DNA from: an uncultured Bacteroides sp. | GTDB lineage: Bacteria > Bacteroidota > Bacteroidia > Bacteroidales > Bacteroidaceae | Direction of reading: 5' to 3' | Length of the DNA: 64,000 bases | Assembly (NCBI RefSeq): GCF_963666545.1 | Contig: NZ_OY762899.1 | Location: 2,046,001-2,110,000 of the forward strand | Shown here: positions 1 through 7,922 of the stretch, one piece after another | Layout of the letters: the number at the start of each line of letters is the position of its first letter | Position numbering within the stretch: position 1 is the stretch's first letter | Notes under the pieces: model-generated | Told to the model about the DNA's origin: nothing | What the model saw: the letters and a program-made list of their open reading frames with translations, nothing else | Database searches by the model: none | Translations under genes and position numbers: made by a program

Positions 1-27
1 AAGATGGAATAAAAAGACAAAAAAGCA

Positions 28-35
28 TACCTTTG
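28..35 (+). promoter_or_regulatory. Bacteroides-type -7 element for the MutS-like gene
   Basis: TACCTTTG matches the Bacteroides -7 consensus TAnnTTTG and lies about 60 bp before the chosen ATG at 98. The expected -33 TTG would fall near the window edge and is not clear. Because the motif ends at 35, transcription should start after the GTG at 35, which argues against that GTG as a start codon. Confidence 0.55.
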
Positions 36-97
36 TGTTTTGGAATGCGCAAAATAGCCATACAACATTCACTATCATAAAAGAAAAACAAAGAAAT

Positions 98-1924
98 ATG
101 GAAGAACTTAGTAAAATAGAACTGCATTATCACCAAAACATAAACCATACAAATGAGAAGCTCAATAAAAACAAAAAAAAGATTTACCTAATAAGTTTTA
201 TAAGACTCTTCTTATTCGTCATAGGTGTAATAGGAATAATCTACTATTGGAGTAGTGGATGGCTTTTTGTAGTAATAGCTGCAGCCATAGCTTTTGTTCC
301 TTTCTTTATCTTAGTAAAAAAGCACAATGCATTGTTTTATCGAAAAGAATACCTGGAAAAATTAATCAGAATAAATAATCAAGAGTTAGAAGCTATAAAC
401 GGAGATACTTCATCATTTGAAAATGGAAATGATTTTATAGATGGAACTCACCTATACTCTTATGATCTTGACGTATTCGGCAAACAATCCCTTTTCCAAT
501 GCATCAATCGCACATCTACCCAAGTGGGTCAAAAGAGATTGGCCAGTTGGCTAATGAAGCATCTAGAAAACAAAGAAAATATTGAGGCCCGCCAAGAAGC
601 CATTAGAGAACTCACCCCAAGAATAAAACTAAGACAACAATTCCGGGTATTAGGATTACTTTATGTAGGCACATCTGCTGATGAAGAAGAAATAATAAAA
701 TGGGCTCAATCACCAAGTTATTTTAGACGCAAAAAGATTTTTCGAATGCTCCCTGCCATCGTTTTCATAACCAATATTGCTTCAATTAGCCTTACTATAG
801 CCAACATTATACCAAATAGCATTTCCGGAATGATATTTGTTTGCTTTATACTCTCAAGTTTTATCTTCTCTAAAAAAATCAGTAGCCTACAAGTCATCTA
901 TGGAAAGAGGTTGCAAATATTAGGGACCTATGCAAAACTCATTCGCTCTATTGAACAAGAAGAATTTCAGAGTGTCTCACTGAACGAGATTAAACAACTG
1001 GTTCGCAACGAAAAACGAAATTCTTCCGAAGCGATAAGAAGCCTCAGCAAATTAATGAATGAACTCGATCAACGGAACAATATAGTAGTCGCAATGGTTC
1101 TAAACGGATTATTTTTCTGGGAACTGCGACAAATGATAAAAATAGAGGATTGGAAAGAAAATTATGCTTTTGAAATGCCAAAATGGTTAAAAGCAATCGG
1201 CGAAATGGATGCATTCTGTTCATTAGCAACATTCGCATACAACCACCCCGATTATACATATCCTCAAATTAGCTCTTCGGCATTACGCATAAAAGGAGAG
1301 AAACTTGGACACCCACTAATGAATCGGGATAAATGTGTAAAAAATGATCTATCGATAGAAAAGCGCCCTTTCTTTGTAATAGTTACAGGAGCCAATATGG
1401 CAGGAAAAAGTACATATCTTCGTACAGTAGGAATAAACTATCTACTAGCTTGTATCGGGAGCCCGGTATGTGCTAGCCAAATGGAAATATATCCGGCCAA
1501 GCTAATTACCTGTCTTCATACTACCGATTCATTAGTAGGCAATGAATCTTATTTCTTTGCTGAATTGAAAAGGCTCAAATTAATTATAGATAAATTAAAT
1601 GCCAATGAAGATTTATTCATCATTCTCGATGAAATATTGAAAGGAACAAACTCTGTTGACAAACAAAAAGGATCGCTAGCTCTTATCAAACAGTTCATGT
1701 CGCTACAGACCAATGGCATTATTGCGACACATGATTTAGCCTTAAGTTCGTTACAAAACAACTTCCCTAATAATATCCGAAACTATTGTTTCGAAGCTGA
1801 CATCAATAAAAATGAATTACTATTTTCGTATAAAATGAAAGAAGGGGTAGCACAAAACATGAATGCTTGCTTTCTGATGAAAAAAATGGGAATAGCTGTT
1901 GTTGACGATTCTTCACACAATTAA
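98..1924 (+). CDS. Membrane-anchored MutS-family ATPase
   Basis: A 608-residue protein with the MutS-type ATPase domain at its C-terminus. Walker A GANMAGKST is at about residues 431-439, Walker B LFIILDE ends at D511-E512, and a switch histidine (ATHD) is near 545. Unlike MutS1 there is no N-terminal mismatch-recognition domain. Instead there are two hydrophobic segments (about 30-50 and 55-73) and another hydrophobic pair around 217-260, so the protein is predicted to sit in the inner membrane. The lever and clamp regions are only partly recognisable. The ATG at 98 is preferred over an in-frame GTG at 35, which lies inside the -7 element. The family is common in Bacteroidetes as a MutS-related protein of unknown role. 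Classical mismatch repair is unlikely because the recognition domain is missing. Confidence 0.85.
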   Translation: MEELSKIELHYHQNINHTNEKLNKNKKKIYLISFIRLFLFVIGVIGIIYYWSSGWLFVVIAAAIAFVPFFILVKKHNALFYRKEYLEKLIRINNQELEAINGDTSSFENGNDFIDGTHLYSYDLDVFGKQSLFQCINRTSTQVGQKRLASWLMKHLENKENIEARQEAIRELTPRIKLRQQFRVLGLLYVGTSADEEEIIKWAQSPSYFRRKKIFRMLPAIVFITNIASISLTIANIIPNSISGMIFVCFILSSFIFSKKISSLQVIYGKRLQILGTYAKLIRSIEQEEFQSVSLNEIKQLVRNEKRNSSEAIRSLSKLMNELDQRNNIVVAMVLNGLFFWELRQMIKIEDWKENYAFEMPKWLKAIGEMDAFCSLATFAYNHPDYTYPQISSSALRIKGEKLGHPLMNRDKCVKNDLSIEKRPFFVIVTGANMAGKSTYLRTVGINYLLACIGSPVCASQMEIYPAKLITCLHTTDSLVGNESYFFAELKRLKLIIDKLNANEDLFIILDEILKGTNSVDKQKGSLALIKQFMSLQTNGIIATHDLALSSLQNNFPNNIRNYCFEADINKNELLFSYKMKEGVAQNMNACFLMKKMGIAVVDDSSHN

Positions 1925-2038
1925 TGAAGTGCAAAAATGAACACGGGATTGAGAAGGAAGAAGTCTTAATGTTTGACTTGCTAATTTATCGTTGCACCTA
2001 AATCAATACCAAACTGCACAAAATTAGTTCTATCATAA

Positions 2039-2068
2039 TTGCTTATATAGACTAAAATAGTATTTTTG
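2039..2068 (+). promoter_or_regulatory. Promoter of the lipoprotein gene (TTG-N19-TATTTTTG)
   Basis: TTG at 2039-2041 is separated by exactly 19 bp from TATTTTTG at 2061-2068. This fits the Bacteroides -33/-7 consensus fully. The start codon of the following gene is 24 bp downstream. Confidence 0.7.
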
Positions 2069-2091
2069 CATAATTATTAAACAAATAAAGT

Positions 2092-2769
2092 ATGGAGATC
2101 CAAACTATTAAATTATCATTTGTAATAATAATGAGCCTATTGGCCACTGTATTTACATCTTGCGATTCTGAAGAAGAAGATTTAATAAATCCCCCTGTAA
2201 TACTCTACCCAGAAAAGCTCGTAAATATTTCTAATATTAGAATGTTCACAAATAAAATAGAAATCACTGATAAAAATAAAATCGCACAATTTATTGATGG
2301 TACAGAGTATTTTAACTTACTGGATAATTTCAATATCAAAGATTCTACAACAAGACTTTTTTTTCACTCAAAAGATAGTATAATATTTGGCAATAGCAGC
2401 TTTGGATTTAATGTAAAAAAAGACAATAAACGATTTTTATTTTACTCTCGTCCCTACATTTTTAGCGGAGATCCTAAATCTATATTTTCCCAAATGCAGA
2501 AATACACAACAGAGCCCACTAGAATCTATTATCAATCCGACTCTTATATTACAAGAGAAATAAGGGTTGCTTATGGATCTTACTCAGACCTAGAACTCTG
2601 TTTTTTAGCATATAAAATATCAAAAAATAATAAATCGCCATATGGATCGTCGTATAGTAGGCTGTTGGGGAGAGTTCTGAATGAGTTTGATCCTAAAGTC
2701 ATAAACACATTAGGAGGTTATGATACATTAGCTATACAGGAATATAGAGTTAAATTCAGAGCTAAATGA
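2092..2769 (+). CDS. Hypothetical surface lipoprotein
   Basis: A 225-residue protein whose family I do not recognise. The N-terminus has a hydrophobic signal of about 20 residues ending in the lipobox-like VFTSC, so C24 should be lipidated. The cysteine is followed by DSEEED, an acidic stretch like the lipoprotein export signal that directs Bacteroidetes lipoproteins to the cell surface. The mature part is rich in Tyr, Phe, Asn and Lys, with no recognised motif. It has its own promoter 24 bp upstream. The gene ends 44 bp before the target duplication of an IS element, so the insertion leaves it intact. Confidence 0.75.
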   Translation: MEIQTIKLSFVIIMSLLATVFTSCDSEEEDLINPPVILYPEKLVNISNIRMFTNKIEITDKNKIAQFIDGTEYFNLLDNFNIKDSTTRLFFHSKDSIIFGNSSFGFNVKKDNKRFLFYSRPYIFSGDPKSIFSQMQKYTTEPTRIYYQSDSYITREIRVAYGSYSDLELCFLAYKISKNNKSPYGSSYSRLLGRVLNEFDPKVINTLGGYDTLAIQEYRVKFRAK

Positions 2770-2813
2770 GAAATATCCGATCAAAAGATAGTAGATACCT
2801 TTCCGCTCTTTAA

Positions 2814-2821
2814 TAGCTTTG
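2814..2821 (+). repeat. Left target-site duplication of the IS256-type element
   Basis: TAGCTTTG directly precedes the left end GGCACTGTCC and is repeated exactly at 4217-4224 after the right end. Eight bp is a typical duplication size for the IS256 family. Confidence 0.9.
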
Positions 2822-2901
2822 GGCACTGTCCAATATATTGTGTAAACTCTAGCTCGGGTCTTTAGATTCGAGTTATTTTTTTTATCTTTAAAAATAAAAA
2901 T

Positions 2902-4140
2902 ATGGATAGTGTTATGTCAAAACGAGAAAAGCGCCAGGCAGTTCCTGCCGAGATGCTCAGTAAAGAGTTCTTGAGTCAATTCAAGACAGAGGAAGATGTT
3001 AGTCAGTTTCTCAAAGATCTTCATTCTCAAGTATTGGAACAAATGCTTCAGGGTGAGATGGATGCCCATTTAGGTTATGACAAGCATAGTACTGATGGTT
3101 ATAACAGTGGTAACTCTCGCAATGGAAGCTTTAGCAAGAAGATTCAGAGCGAGCATGGTGAGCATCTAATCGAAGTTCCTCGTGATCGCAAAGGAGAGTT
3201 TGAACCTATTGTGGTTCCCAAACATCAAAGTCGTGGTTTATCTATAGAACGCCTGGTTATCTCTCTTTATGCAAAGGGAATGAGCGTATCTGATATTGAG
3301 GATGAGTTACGAGATATTTATCAAATAAGCCTCTCAACCAGTGCAATATCAATCATTACCAATAAAGTCACTCAGGCTGCAATTGAGTGGCAGAATCGCC
3401 CGCTAGAACGATTATATATGATTGTTTGGATGGATGGCATCGTATTCAAGGTTAGAGAATCAGGAAAAGTTATAAACAAGACTGTTTATCTATGTGTGGG
3501 GCTTAATAACCGTGGCTACAAAGAAGTTCTTGGTATGTGGATCGGGAAGACTGAAAGCTCTTCTTTTTGGATGTCTGTTCTAACGGATCTCAAAGCACGT
3601 GGTGTGGAGGATATACTTATAACGGTAACTGACAACCTAAATGGCTTTACCGAAACCATACGTGCTGTATTTCCCCAATCCACAACTCAAATATGTGTGG
3701 TACATCAAATACGTAATTCATGTAGATATGTTGTATGGAAGGATTTAAAAGAGTTTACGGCTGATATGAAAGAGATTTATACCTCCGTCAATCGAGACCA
3801 AGCAGCCATCGCATTGGAAGAATTTGAGCGAAAATGGGGTGCTAAATATCGTCATGCCGTACAAAGTTGGCATCGCAACTGGAACGATCTGACTGCTTTC
3901 TTTGATTTTCCCATAGAGATACGTACTATCATTTATACAACCAATTTAATCGAAAATCTGAATGGCAAGATACGGAAATATACCAAAACAAAATTATCAT
4001 TTCCTACTGACGATGCCCTCAGAAAGTCCGTTTGGTTGGCTATTAGTGAGATTGAAAAGAAATGGACGATGCCTATAAGAAATTGGGGTGTGGTTATGAA
4101 TCAATTTTTAGTTATCTTTGAAAACAGAATCGAACTTTAG
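2902..4140 (+). CDS. IS256-family transposase (mutator type)
   Basis: A 412-residue DDE transposase. The catalytic residues are visible as D178 (WMDG), D244 (VTDN) and E351 (NLIENLNG), with spacings of 66 and 107 residues, close to IS256 itself. A conserved CVVHQIRNS motif lies at 265-273, between the second D and the E. The N-terminal third, with [12 protein letters not shown] and [11 protein letters not shown], is the typical DNA-binding and family signature region. The frame is intact from ATG to TAG. The only gene of the element, it would excise and insert the IS through the terminal repeats. An AT-rich leader with TATCTTTA, one mismatch from the -7 consensus, precedes the start. Confidence 0.95.
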   Translation: MDSVMSKREKRQAVPAEMLSKEFLSQFKTEEDVSQFLKDLHSQVLEQMLQGEMDAHLGYDKHSTDGYNSGNSRNGSFSKKIQSEHGEHLIEVPRDRKGEFEPIVVPKHQSRGLSIERLVISLYAKGMSVSDIEDELRDIYQISLSTSAISIITNKVTQAAIEWQNRPLERLYMIVWMDGIVFKVRESGKVINKTVYLCVGLNNRGYKEVLGMWIGKTESSSFWMSVLTDLKARGVEDILITVTDNLNGFTETIRAVFPQSTTQICVVHQIRNSCRYVVWKDLKEFTADMKEIYTSVNRDQAAIALEEFERKWGAKYRHAVQSWHRNWNDLTAFFDFPIEIRTIIYTTNLIENLNGKIRKYTKTKLSFPTDDALRKSVWLAISEIEKKWTMPIRNWGVVMNQFLVIFENRIEL

Positions 4141-4174
4141 CACTCGACTAAAGCTCGAACCCGAATATAGTTTA

Positions 4175-4216
4175 CACAAAATTATGGACAGTGCCCACAA
4201 AATTATGGACAGTGCC
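4175..4216 (+). repeat. Tandem 21-bp duplication of the IS right terminus
   Basis: Two perfect adjacent 21-bp copies, each beginning CACAAAATTATGG and ending ACAGTGCC, make up the right end. The inner copy is in the position expected for a single terminal repeat. The outer copy borders the target duplication, so it was the one cut during the last transposition. Confidence 0.95.
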
Positions 4217-4224
4217 TAGCTTTG
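4217..4224 (+). repeat. Right target-site duplication of the IS256-type element
   Basis: TAGCTTTG, identical to 2814-2821. The next 178 bp, up to the tRNA-Phe terminator, hold a 37-codon open stretch directly preceded by an in-frame TAG and no gene that I can support. Confidence 0.9.
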
Positions 4225-4402
4225 CTCTATATTTAACGCTGATTTCGCTCCAACTTTTGGAACTAGAATAGTCAACGGATTACTAAGGGATGTCCCCCGT
4301 TTAGTAGAGTTTTTGATTTGTAACACAACACATTAACCATCAACTTTCTGGCTTAACTTTCCTTTTTACAACCTGCTTAAATCGGTCTAGTACTGCGCAT
4401 AA

Positions 4403-4434
4403 AAAAAGCAGCTACTATTATGTAACTGCTTTTT
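4403..4434 (-). terminator. Terminator of tRNA-Phe
   Basis: Stem AAAAAGCAGCTAC (4403-4415) pairs with GTAACTGCTTTTT (4422-4434) with one wobble and a 6-nt loop. It lies 6 bp beyond the tRNA 3' end, and the minus strand continues with a T-run. Confidence 0.8.
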
Positions 4435-4439
4435 AAAGG

Positions 4440-4512
4440 TGGTGCCACCAGGAATCGAACCGGGGACACAAGGATTTTCAGTCCTTTGCTCTACCAACTG
4501 AGCTATGGCACC
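4440..4512 (-). tRNA. tRNA-Phe (GAA)
   Basis: A 73-nt cloverleaf on the minus strand. The acceptor arms GGTGCCA and TGGCACC pair, the D arm is GCTC..GAGC, and the anticodon loop CTGAAAA reads GAA. The T loop GGTTCGATTCC is standard and the discriminator is A. The 3' CCA is not encoded in full. Confidence 0.96.
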
Positions 4513-4529
4513 TTACGTGATTGCGGGTG

Positions 4530-4559
4530 CAAAGATAAATGTTTTTTTTAATACCACAA
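4530..4559 (-). promoter_or_regulatory. Promoter of tRNA-Phe
   Basis: On the minus strand TTG (4557-4559), 19 bp, then TATCTTTG (4537-4530). The -7 element is followed by CACCCGC, a GC-rich stretch before the tRNA start. Confidence 0.75.
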
Positions 4560-4598
4560 TAGCATGGAGAATCTTTTGCAATATTTTCTAGCAAACGT

Positions 4599-4628
4599 TT
4601 GGCCTTTTAATTTTTTGCCGTACCTTTG
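4599..4628 (+). promoter_or_regulatory. Promoter of tRNA-Pro
   Basis: TTG (4599-4601), 19 bp, then TACCTTTG (4621-4628), 14 bp before the mature 5' end. It is divergent from the tRNA-Phe promoter, with about 40 bp between the two -33 elements. Confidence 0.75.
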
Positions 4629-4642
4629 CATTCGCAAACCAG

Positions 4643-4715
4643 CGGAATGTAGCGCAGTTGGTAGCGTACTACGTTCGGGACGTAGGGGTCGGGCGTTCGA
4701 ATCGCCTCATTCCGA
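4643..4715 (+). tRNA. tRNA-Pro (CGG)
   Basis: A 73-nt cloverleaf. CGGAATG pairs with CATTCCG and the discriminator is A. The anticodon stem CTACG..CGTAG encloses TTCGGGA, giving anticodon CGG. The T arm is GGGCG TTCGAAT CGCCT. CCA is not encoded. Confidence 0.95.
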
Positions 4716-4725
4716 CTATTTGTCA

Positions 4726-4754
4726 GATAAGCCACTGTTTTTCAGTGGCTTATC
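4726..4754 (+). terminator. Terminator of tRNA-Pro
   Basis: GATAAGCCACTG and CAGTGGCTTATC form a perfect 12-bp stem with a loop of five T. The following T-run is weak (GCATTTAT). It lies 10 bp beyond the tRNA. Confidence 0.75.
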
Positions 4755-4803
4755 GCATTTATAAGAACAAAGTAGATAATAAATTAGACTACCCCACCTT
4801 TCT

Positions 4804-5280
4804 CTATTTAGTGTTGTATGCAGTAAGCATCCACACCATTTTTTCTTGCCCTTTCAAATAATCACTCATCAGAGCTACCGTCACCTCATCCCCGACTTCA
4901 GATGCTAAAGAAAGCAGTTTGCGTTCTTCAGAAATGAAGTAGCTGTACGAATCAAGAATATTTTTTAGTGCTTCTTCTCCATTACTTACTCCATCCACTT
5001 CCAACACCTTACTAACTTTAAGGTAGCTACTGAATTTACTTACCGGAACACCACCCAACATTAGCACACGTTCAGCTAGTTCATCTACTTTTTCAGCAGC
5101 ATCATCATACAGTTCTTCAAATTTACTGTGCAAAACAAAAAAGTCATGCCCTTTAATATTCCAGTGGAAGCCACGCAGATTAGTATAATATACCTGGAAG
5201 TCTGCCAGCAACTGCTGCAATGAAACTACCACATTCTCAACTCCCTTTTCATTCAACTTGATATAATCTAAAGTTTTCAT
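4804..5280 (-). CDS. dps: Dps-family ferroxidase / DNA-protecting protein
   Basis: A 158-residue ferritin-like protein. The inter-subunit ferroxidase ligands can be placed as H39 (FHWN), H51, E55, D66 and E70, in the spacing of E. coli Dps H51, H63, D67, D78 and E82. Dps forms a dodecamer that oxidises Fe(II) with peroxide, stores iron and shields DNA. The start is set at MKTLDYIKL. An ATG two codons upstream also exists. It is divergent from oxyR with 134 bp between them, which fits the OxyR-controlled peroxide regulon known in Bacteroides fragilis. Confidence 0.93.
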   Translation of the reverse strand: MKTLDYIKLNEKGVENVVVSLQQLLADFQVYYTNLRGFHWNIKGHDFFVLHSKFEELYDDAAEKVDELAERVLMLGGVPVSKFSSYLKVSKVLEVDGVSNGEEALKNILDSYSYFISEERKLLSLASEVGDEVTVALMSDYLKGQEKMVWMLTAYNTK

Positions 5281-5322
5281 AATCATTTGTTTTTTATGTT
5301 TATACTATTTTTTTCTCAGCTA

Positions 5323-5373
5323 CAAAGATAGGCTAAAAAGCAATGGATGTCCAACTGATAATTTCTATCTTTG
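5323..5373. promoter_or_regulatory. Divergent, overlapping dps and oxyR promoters
   Basis: The minus strand carries TATCTTTG at 5330-5323 with TTG 21 bp upstream (5354-5352) for dps. The plus strand carries TATCTTTG at 5366-5373 for oxyR, where the -33 is poor. The upstream element of each falls inside the other promoter, so polymerase or OxyR bound at one should affect both. Confidence 0.6.
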
Positions 5374-5414
5374 CATAGACGCATTCAATGAACCCTATAA
5401 ACTCTAAATAACCA

Positions 5415-6341
5415 ATGACCATTCAACAACTGGAGTATATTTTAGCCGTAGATCAGTTTCGCCATTTTGGCAAAGCAGCCGATTTTTGTAACATAACGCA
5501 GCCCACACTGAGTGCTATGATTCAAAAGTTAGAAGATGAACTGGGAGTAAAGCTTTTCGATCGCAACGTGCAGCCCGTATGCCCCACAGCCGTGGGAGAA
5601 AAGGTTTTGAAACAAGCCCATATCGTACTGGCTCAAGCATCACATGTAAAAGAGATTATCAATGAGGAGCAACAACTACTTTCGGGCACATTTCGGCTGG
5701 GGGTACTTCCCACCATTGCTCCCTACCTTTTACCGCGCTTCTTCCCCCAATTAATGGAACATTACCCTGAAATGGACATACGAGTTACCGAAATGAAGAC
5801 CCAAGACATCAGACAATCTTTGCTTACAGAAGAAATTGATGCTGCTATCATAGCAAATCTACCAGAAGAAAATTTCTTCTGCGGAGAAACGTTGTTTTAT
5901 GAAGAATTCTATGGGTATGTTTCTCGAAAAGAAGTATTGTTTAAGCACGAACTAATACGCACATCCGACATAACAGGAGAACGATTGTGGCTACTCGATG
6001 AGGGGCATTGCTTCCGCGATCAACTGGTGCGCTTCTGCCAAATGGAGGCAGTTAAACTCAGTCAAATGGCTTATCGGTTGGGTAGCATGGAAACATTTAT
6101 GCGTATGGTAGAGAATGGTAAAGGAATTACTTTTATTCCCGGCTTAGCAGTGCACCAACTTAGCCGTGAACAAAAAGAGCTGGTTCGTCCATTTGCCGTT
6201 CCACGTCCCACTAGACAGATCGTACTCGTCACAAATAAAAATTTTATCAGGCACAACCTGCTGCAAGTTCTAAAAAATGAGATACAAACCGCCGTACCTA
6301 AAGAAATGCTTAGTTTACAAGCCATTCAGCACCTTGTATAG
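5415..6341 (+). CDS. oxyR: OxyR-type LysR-family peroxide sensor
   Basis: 308 residues. The N-terminal winged HTH spans about 1-60 (AVDQFRHFGKAADFCNITQPTLS). The LysR substrate domain spans about 90-300 and carries the OxyR redox motif GHCFRDQLVRFC, with cysteines at 199 and 208, exactly the positions used for the peroxide-induced disulfide in E. coli OxyR. It probably activates dps next door and other peroxide genes, and may regulate itself through the shared promoter region. A terminator follows 25 bp downstream. Confidence 0.95.
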   Translation: MTIQQLEYILAVDQFRHFGKAADFCNITQPTLSAMIQKLEDELGVKLFDRNVQPVCPTAVGEKVLKQAHIVLAQASHVKEIINEEQQLLSGTFRLGVLPTIAPYLLPRFFPQLMEHYPEMDIRVTEMKTQDIRQSLLTEEIDAAIIANLPEENFFCGETLFYEEFYGYVSRKEVLFKHELIRTSDITGERLWLLDEGHCFRDQLVRFCQMEAVKLSQMAYRLGSMETFMRMVENGKGITFIPGLAVHQLSREQKELVRPFAVPRPTRQIVLVTNKNFIRHNLLQVLKNEIQTAVPKEMLSLQAIQHLV

Positions 6342-6365
6342 AATGAGTTTTTTAGAATAATAATA

Positions 6366-6409
6366 AAAGGGTAAATAGCAAAGAATAGTTCTAATACTAT
6401 TTACCCTTT
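6366..6409. terminator. Bidirectional terminator between oxyR and the NigD-like gene
   Basis: AAAGGGTAAATAG (6366-6378) pairs perfectly with CTATTTACCCTTT (6397-6409) around an 18-nt loop. T-rich sequence follows on the plus strand, and an AT-rich stretch follows on the minus strand, so it can serve both convergent genes. Confidence 0.8.
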
Positions 6410-6455
6410 CTTTATACGAATAAGGCTTTGCATAAAAAATCAATAGATTCTCTCA

Positions 6456-7181
6456 TTAAATAAATTTAGAGGTTTCCGGTTGTCGTACTACTTTCAAATT
6501 CGTCGTAGATGTAGGGAAGTCTATTTTATAATATTTCACTCCACCATAAATAGTGTTCACTCGTATCTTCAATCCTTTCTCTGCATTCAAAGTGAGGCTC
6601 CCTATTTTAAAAGAAACAAAACCAACACCTAACCTATCAGGGCTGTCATCATAGGCATTGTGACGAAATTCAAGACTGATATATCCCTCTTCTGCATTCT
6701 CATTGCCTATTTGATTCTGAACTAAATTTACCATATGCAGCTTTTTAGGATAGCTCGTTCCCAATATTTGAAATTCGATATTCAAATACCCTCCCGCAAT
6801 CCAAATTTCAGTAGCAGTAATGCGGTCATCACCAATACTATCGGCTGTAGCTGCTGTCATAGGAATGATTCCCTTAGTCAGAATATTCTCAATATATTCT
6901 ATTCTGGCATTATAATCATATCCTTGTACCTTATCGTCCAATAGATTGAAATAGACAAACGCTCGCTGCCCGTCTTTTACCTTATAGTTACGAATATTAG
7001 TGGTATCTCCGGGGAGCATTTTCTCTCCACCATCAATAGCAAAATAGTAATTTCGGCCCTCTATTACTTTTATAGTAGCAATAGCCAATGAAGATCCATC
7101 ATTGTCATCGTCCAAGCAAGACTGGAGAAATGGTACCAAAGCCAAACATAGAATCAAGATAGCAAATTTAAGTCGTTTCAT
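6456..7181 (-). CDS. NigD-like surface lipoprotein
   Basis: 241 residues. A signal peptide ends in the lipobox LQSC (C22), followed by LDDDND, a typical acidic export signal of surface lipoproteins in Bacteroidetes. The mature start, with IEGRNYYFAIDGGEKMLPGD and later QRAFVYFNLLDD, resembles the N-terminal beta domain of NigD-like proteins. The C-terminal half is beta-rich (EEGYISLEFRHNAYDDS). NigD is named for a Bacteroides bacteriocin-type locus, but the family is widespread and its function unknown. It stands alone, convergent with oxyR and divergent from the ECF sigma gene. No clear TAnnTTTG is seen upstream. Confidence 0.75.
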   Translation of the reverse strand: MKRLKFAILILCLALVPFLQSCLDDDNDGSSLAIATIKVIEGRNYYFAIDGGEKMLPGDTTNIRNYKVKDGQRAFVYFNLLDDKVQGYDYNARIEYIENILTKGIIPMTAATADSIGDDRITATEIWIAGGYLNIEFQILGTSYPKKLHMVNLVQNQIGNENAEEGYISLEFRHNAYDDSPDRLGVGFVSFKIGSLTLNAEKGLKIRVNTIYGGVKYYKIDFPTSTTNLKVVRQPETSKFI

Positions 7182-7310
7182 AAGTCATTCAGGAGTTTAA
7201 TGTTATACACTTTAATTTATGTGTATTCAAAAAATGCAGGAATACGGGAAACATTGCATTAACTTTTGTTAAAAAGCGCCAAGAAACAATAGTTAATATG
7301 CTATATGCAG

Positions 7311-7318
7311 TATTTTTG
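7311..7318 (+). promoter_or_regulatory. -7 element for the ECF sigma operon
   Basis: TATTTTTG matches TAnnTTTG 41 bp before the chosen ATG. No TTG lies at the right distance, so the promoter may be weak or activator-dependent. Confidence 0.5.
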
Positions 7319-7359
7319 GTTTTATTGCATTTATATAAGGTAAAGACGTGTCTGAAAGA

Positions 7360-7908
7360 ATGGAAGAATTTGAGCTGGCTGAACATTGCAGGCGAGGAGA
7401 AAACTCTGCCCGCAAAGAACTTTATGAACGTTATGCAAGCCGATTGTTAGGTATCTGCCTGCGATACGTAGGCGATAGAGATGCAGCGCAAGACGTAATG
7501 CACGATGGATTCATAAAGATATACAGCTCTTTCGATAAATTTTCATGGCGTGGCGAAGGCTCTTTGAAAGCTTGGATAGATAGAGTAATGGTAAACACTG
7601 CTTTGCAATTTTTGCGTAGAAACGATGTGATGAGTTTGGCTTTGAATATTGATGAAATACCTGAAATTAGTGAGCAACCGGAAGCTTCTGAGGTTGAAGC
7701 CATACCGAAGAAAAAGCTAATGGAGTTTATAGCCGAACTTCCACCAGGCTATCGCACAGTATTCAATCTCTATATGTTTGAAGAAAAATCACATAAAGAG
7801 ATTGCATCATTAATGGGTATCAACGAAAAGTCGTCAGCATCTCAACTATTTCGCGCAAAACAAGTATTAGCGAAGAGGATTAAAGAATACATGAATAAGA
7901 ATAGTTAG
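7360..7908 (+). CDS. ECF-type RNA polymerase sigma factor
   Basis: 182 residues with sigma region 2 at about 20-90 (LYERYASRLLGICLRYVGDRDAAQDVMHDGFIKIY, interrupted here only by reading convenience) and sigma-70 region 4 at about 122-175 (LPPGYRTVFNLYMFEEKSHKEIAS), joined by an acidic linker. It lacks regions 1 and 3, as ECF sigmas do. The ATG at 7360 is preferred to the GTG at 7348 because the family starts at MEEFELAEHC. The next gene follows after 14 bp and encodes a membrane protein that may hold this sigma inactive. Confidence 0.9.
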   Translation: MEEFELAEHCRRGENSARKELYERYASRLLGICLRYVGDRDAAQDVMHDGFIKIYSSFDKFSWRGEGSLKAWIDRVMVNTALQFLRRNDVMSLALNIDEIPEISEQPEASEVEAIPKKKLMEFIAELPPGYRTVFNLYMFEEKSHKEIASLMGINEKSSASQLFRAKQVLAKRIKEYMNKNS

Positions 7909-7922
7909 CGAATCCGTATAAT

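Larger units (their letters stand above)
2822..4216 (+). mobile_element. Complete IS256-family insertion sequence, 1395 bp
   Basis: The left end (2822-2848) and the reverse complement of the right end (4169-4195) share GGCACTGTCCA and TGTGTAAACT around a short variable core, giving terminal inverted repeats of about 27 bp. Looser similarity continues inward (AGCTCGGG..TTTAG..TCGAGT on the left against a related block after the transposase stop). The outermost 21 bp of the right end occur twice in tandem (4175-4195 and 4196-4216), and the target duplication flanks the outer copy. One intact transposase gene fills the element. An intact ORF and a perfect 8-bp duplication suggest a recent, possibly active insertion. 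Confidence 0.93.

Noticed and set aside
2822-4216. Transposon with cargo genes
   Set aside because: Only the transposase gene lies between the terminal repeats.
4225-4402. A 37-codon open stretch (with APTFGTRIVNGLL) to the right of the IS, considered as a gene cut by the insertion
   Set aside because: A TAG lies directly in frame before it and the left flank does not continue it.
4564-4861. Two short plus-strand ORFs across tRNA-Pro
   Set aside because: They run through the tRNA gene and its terminator and resemble no protein.
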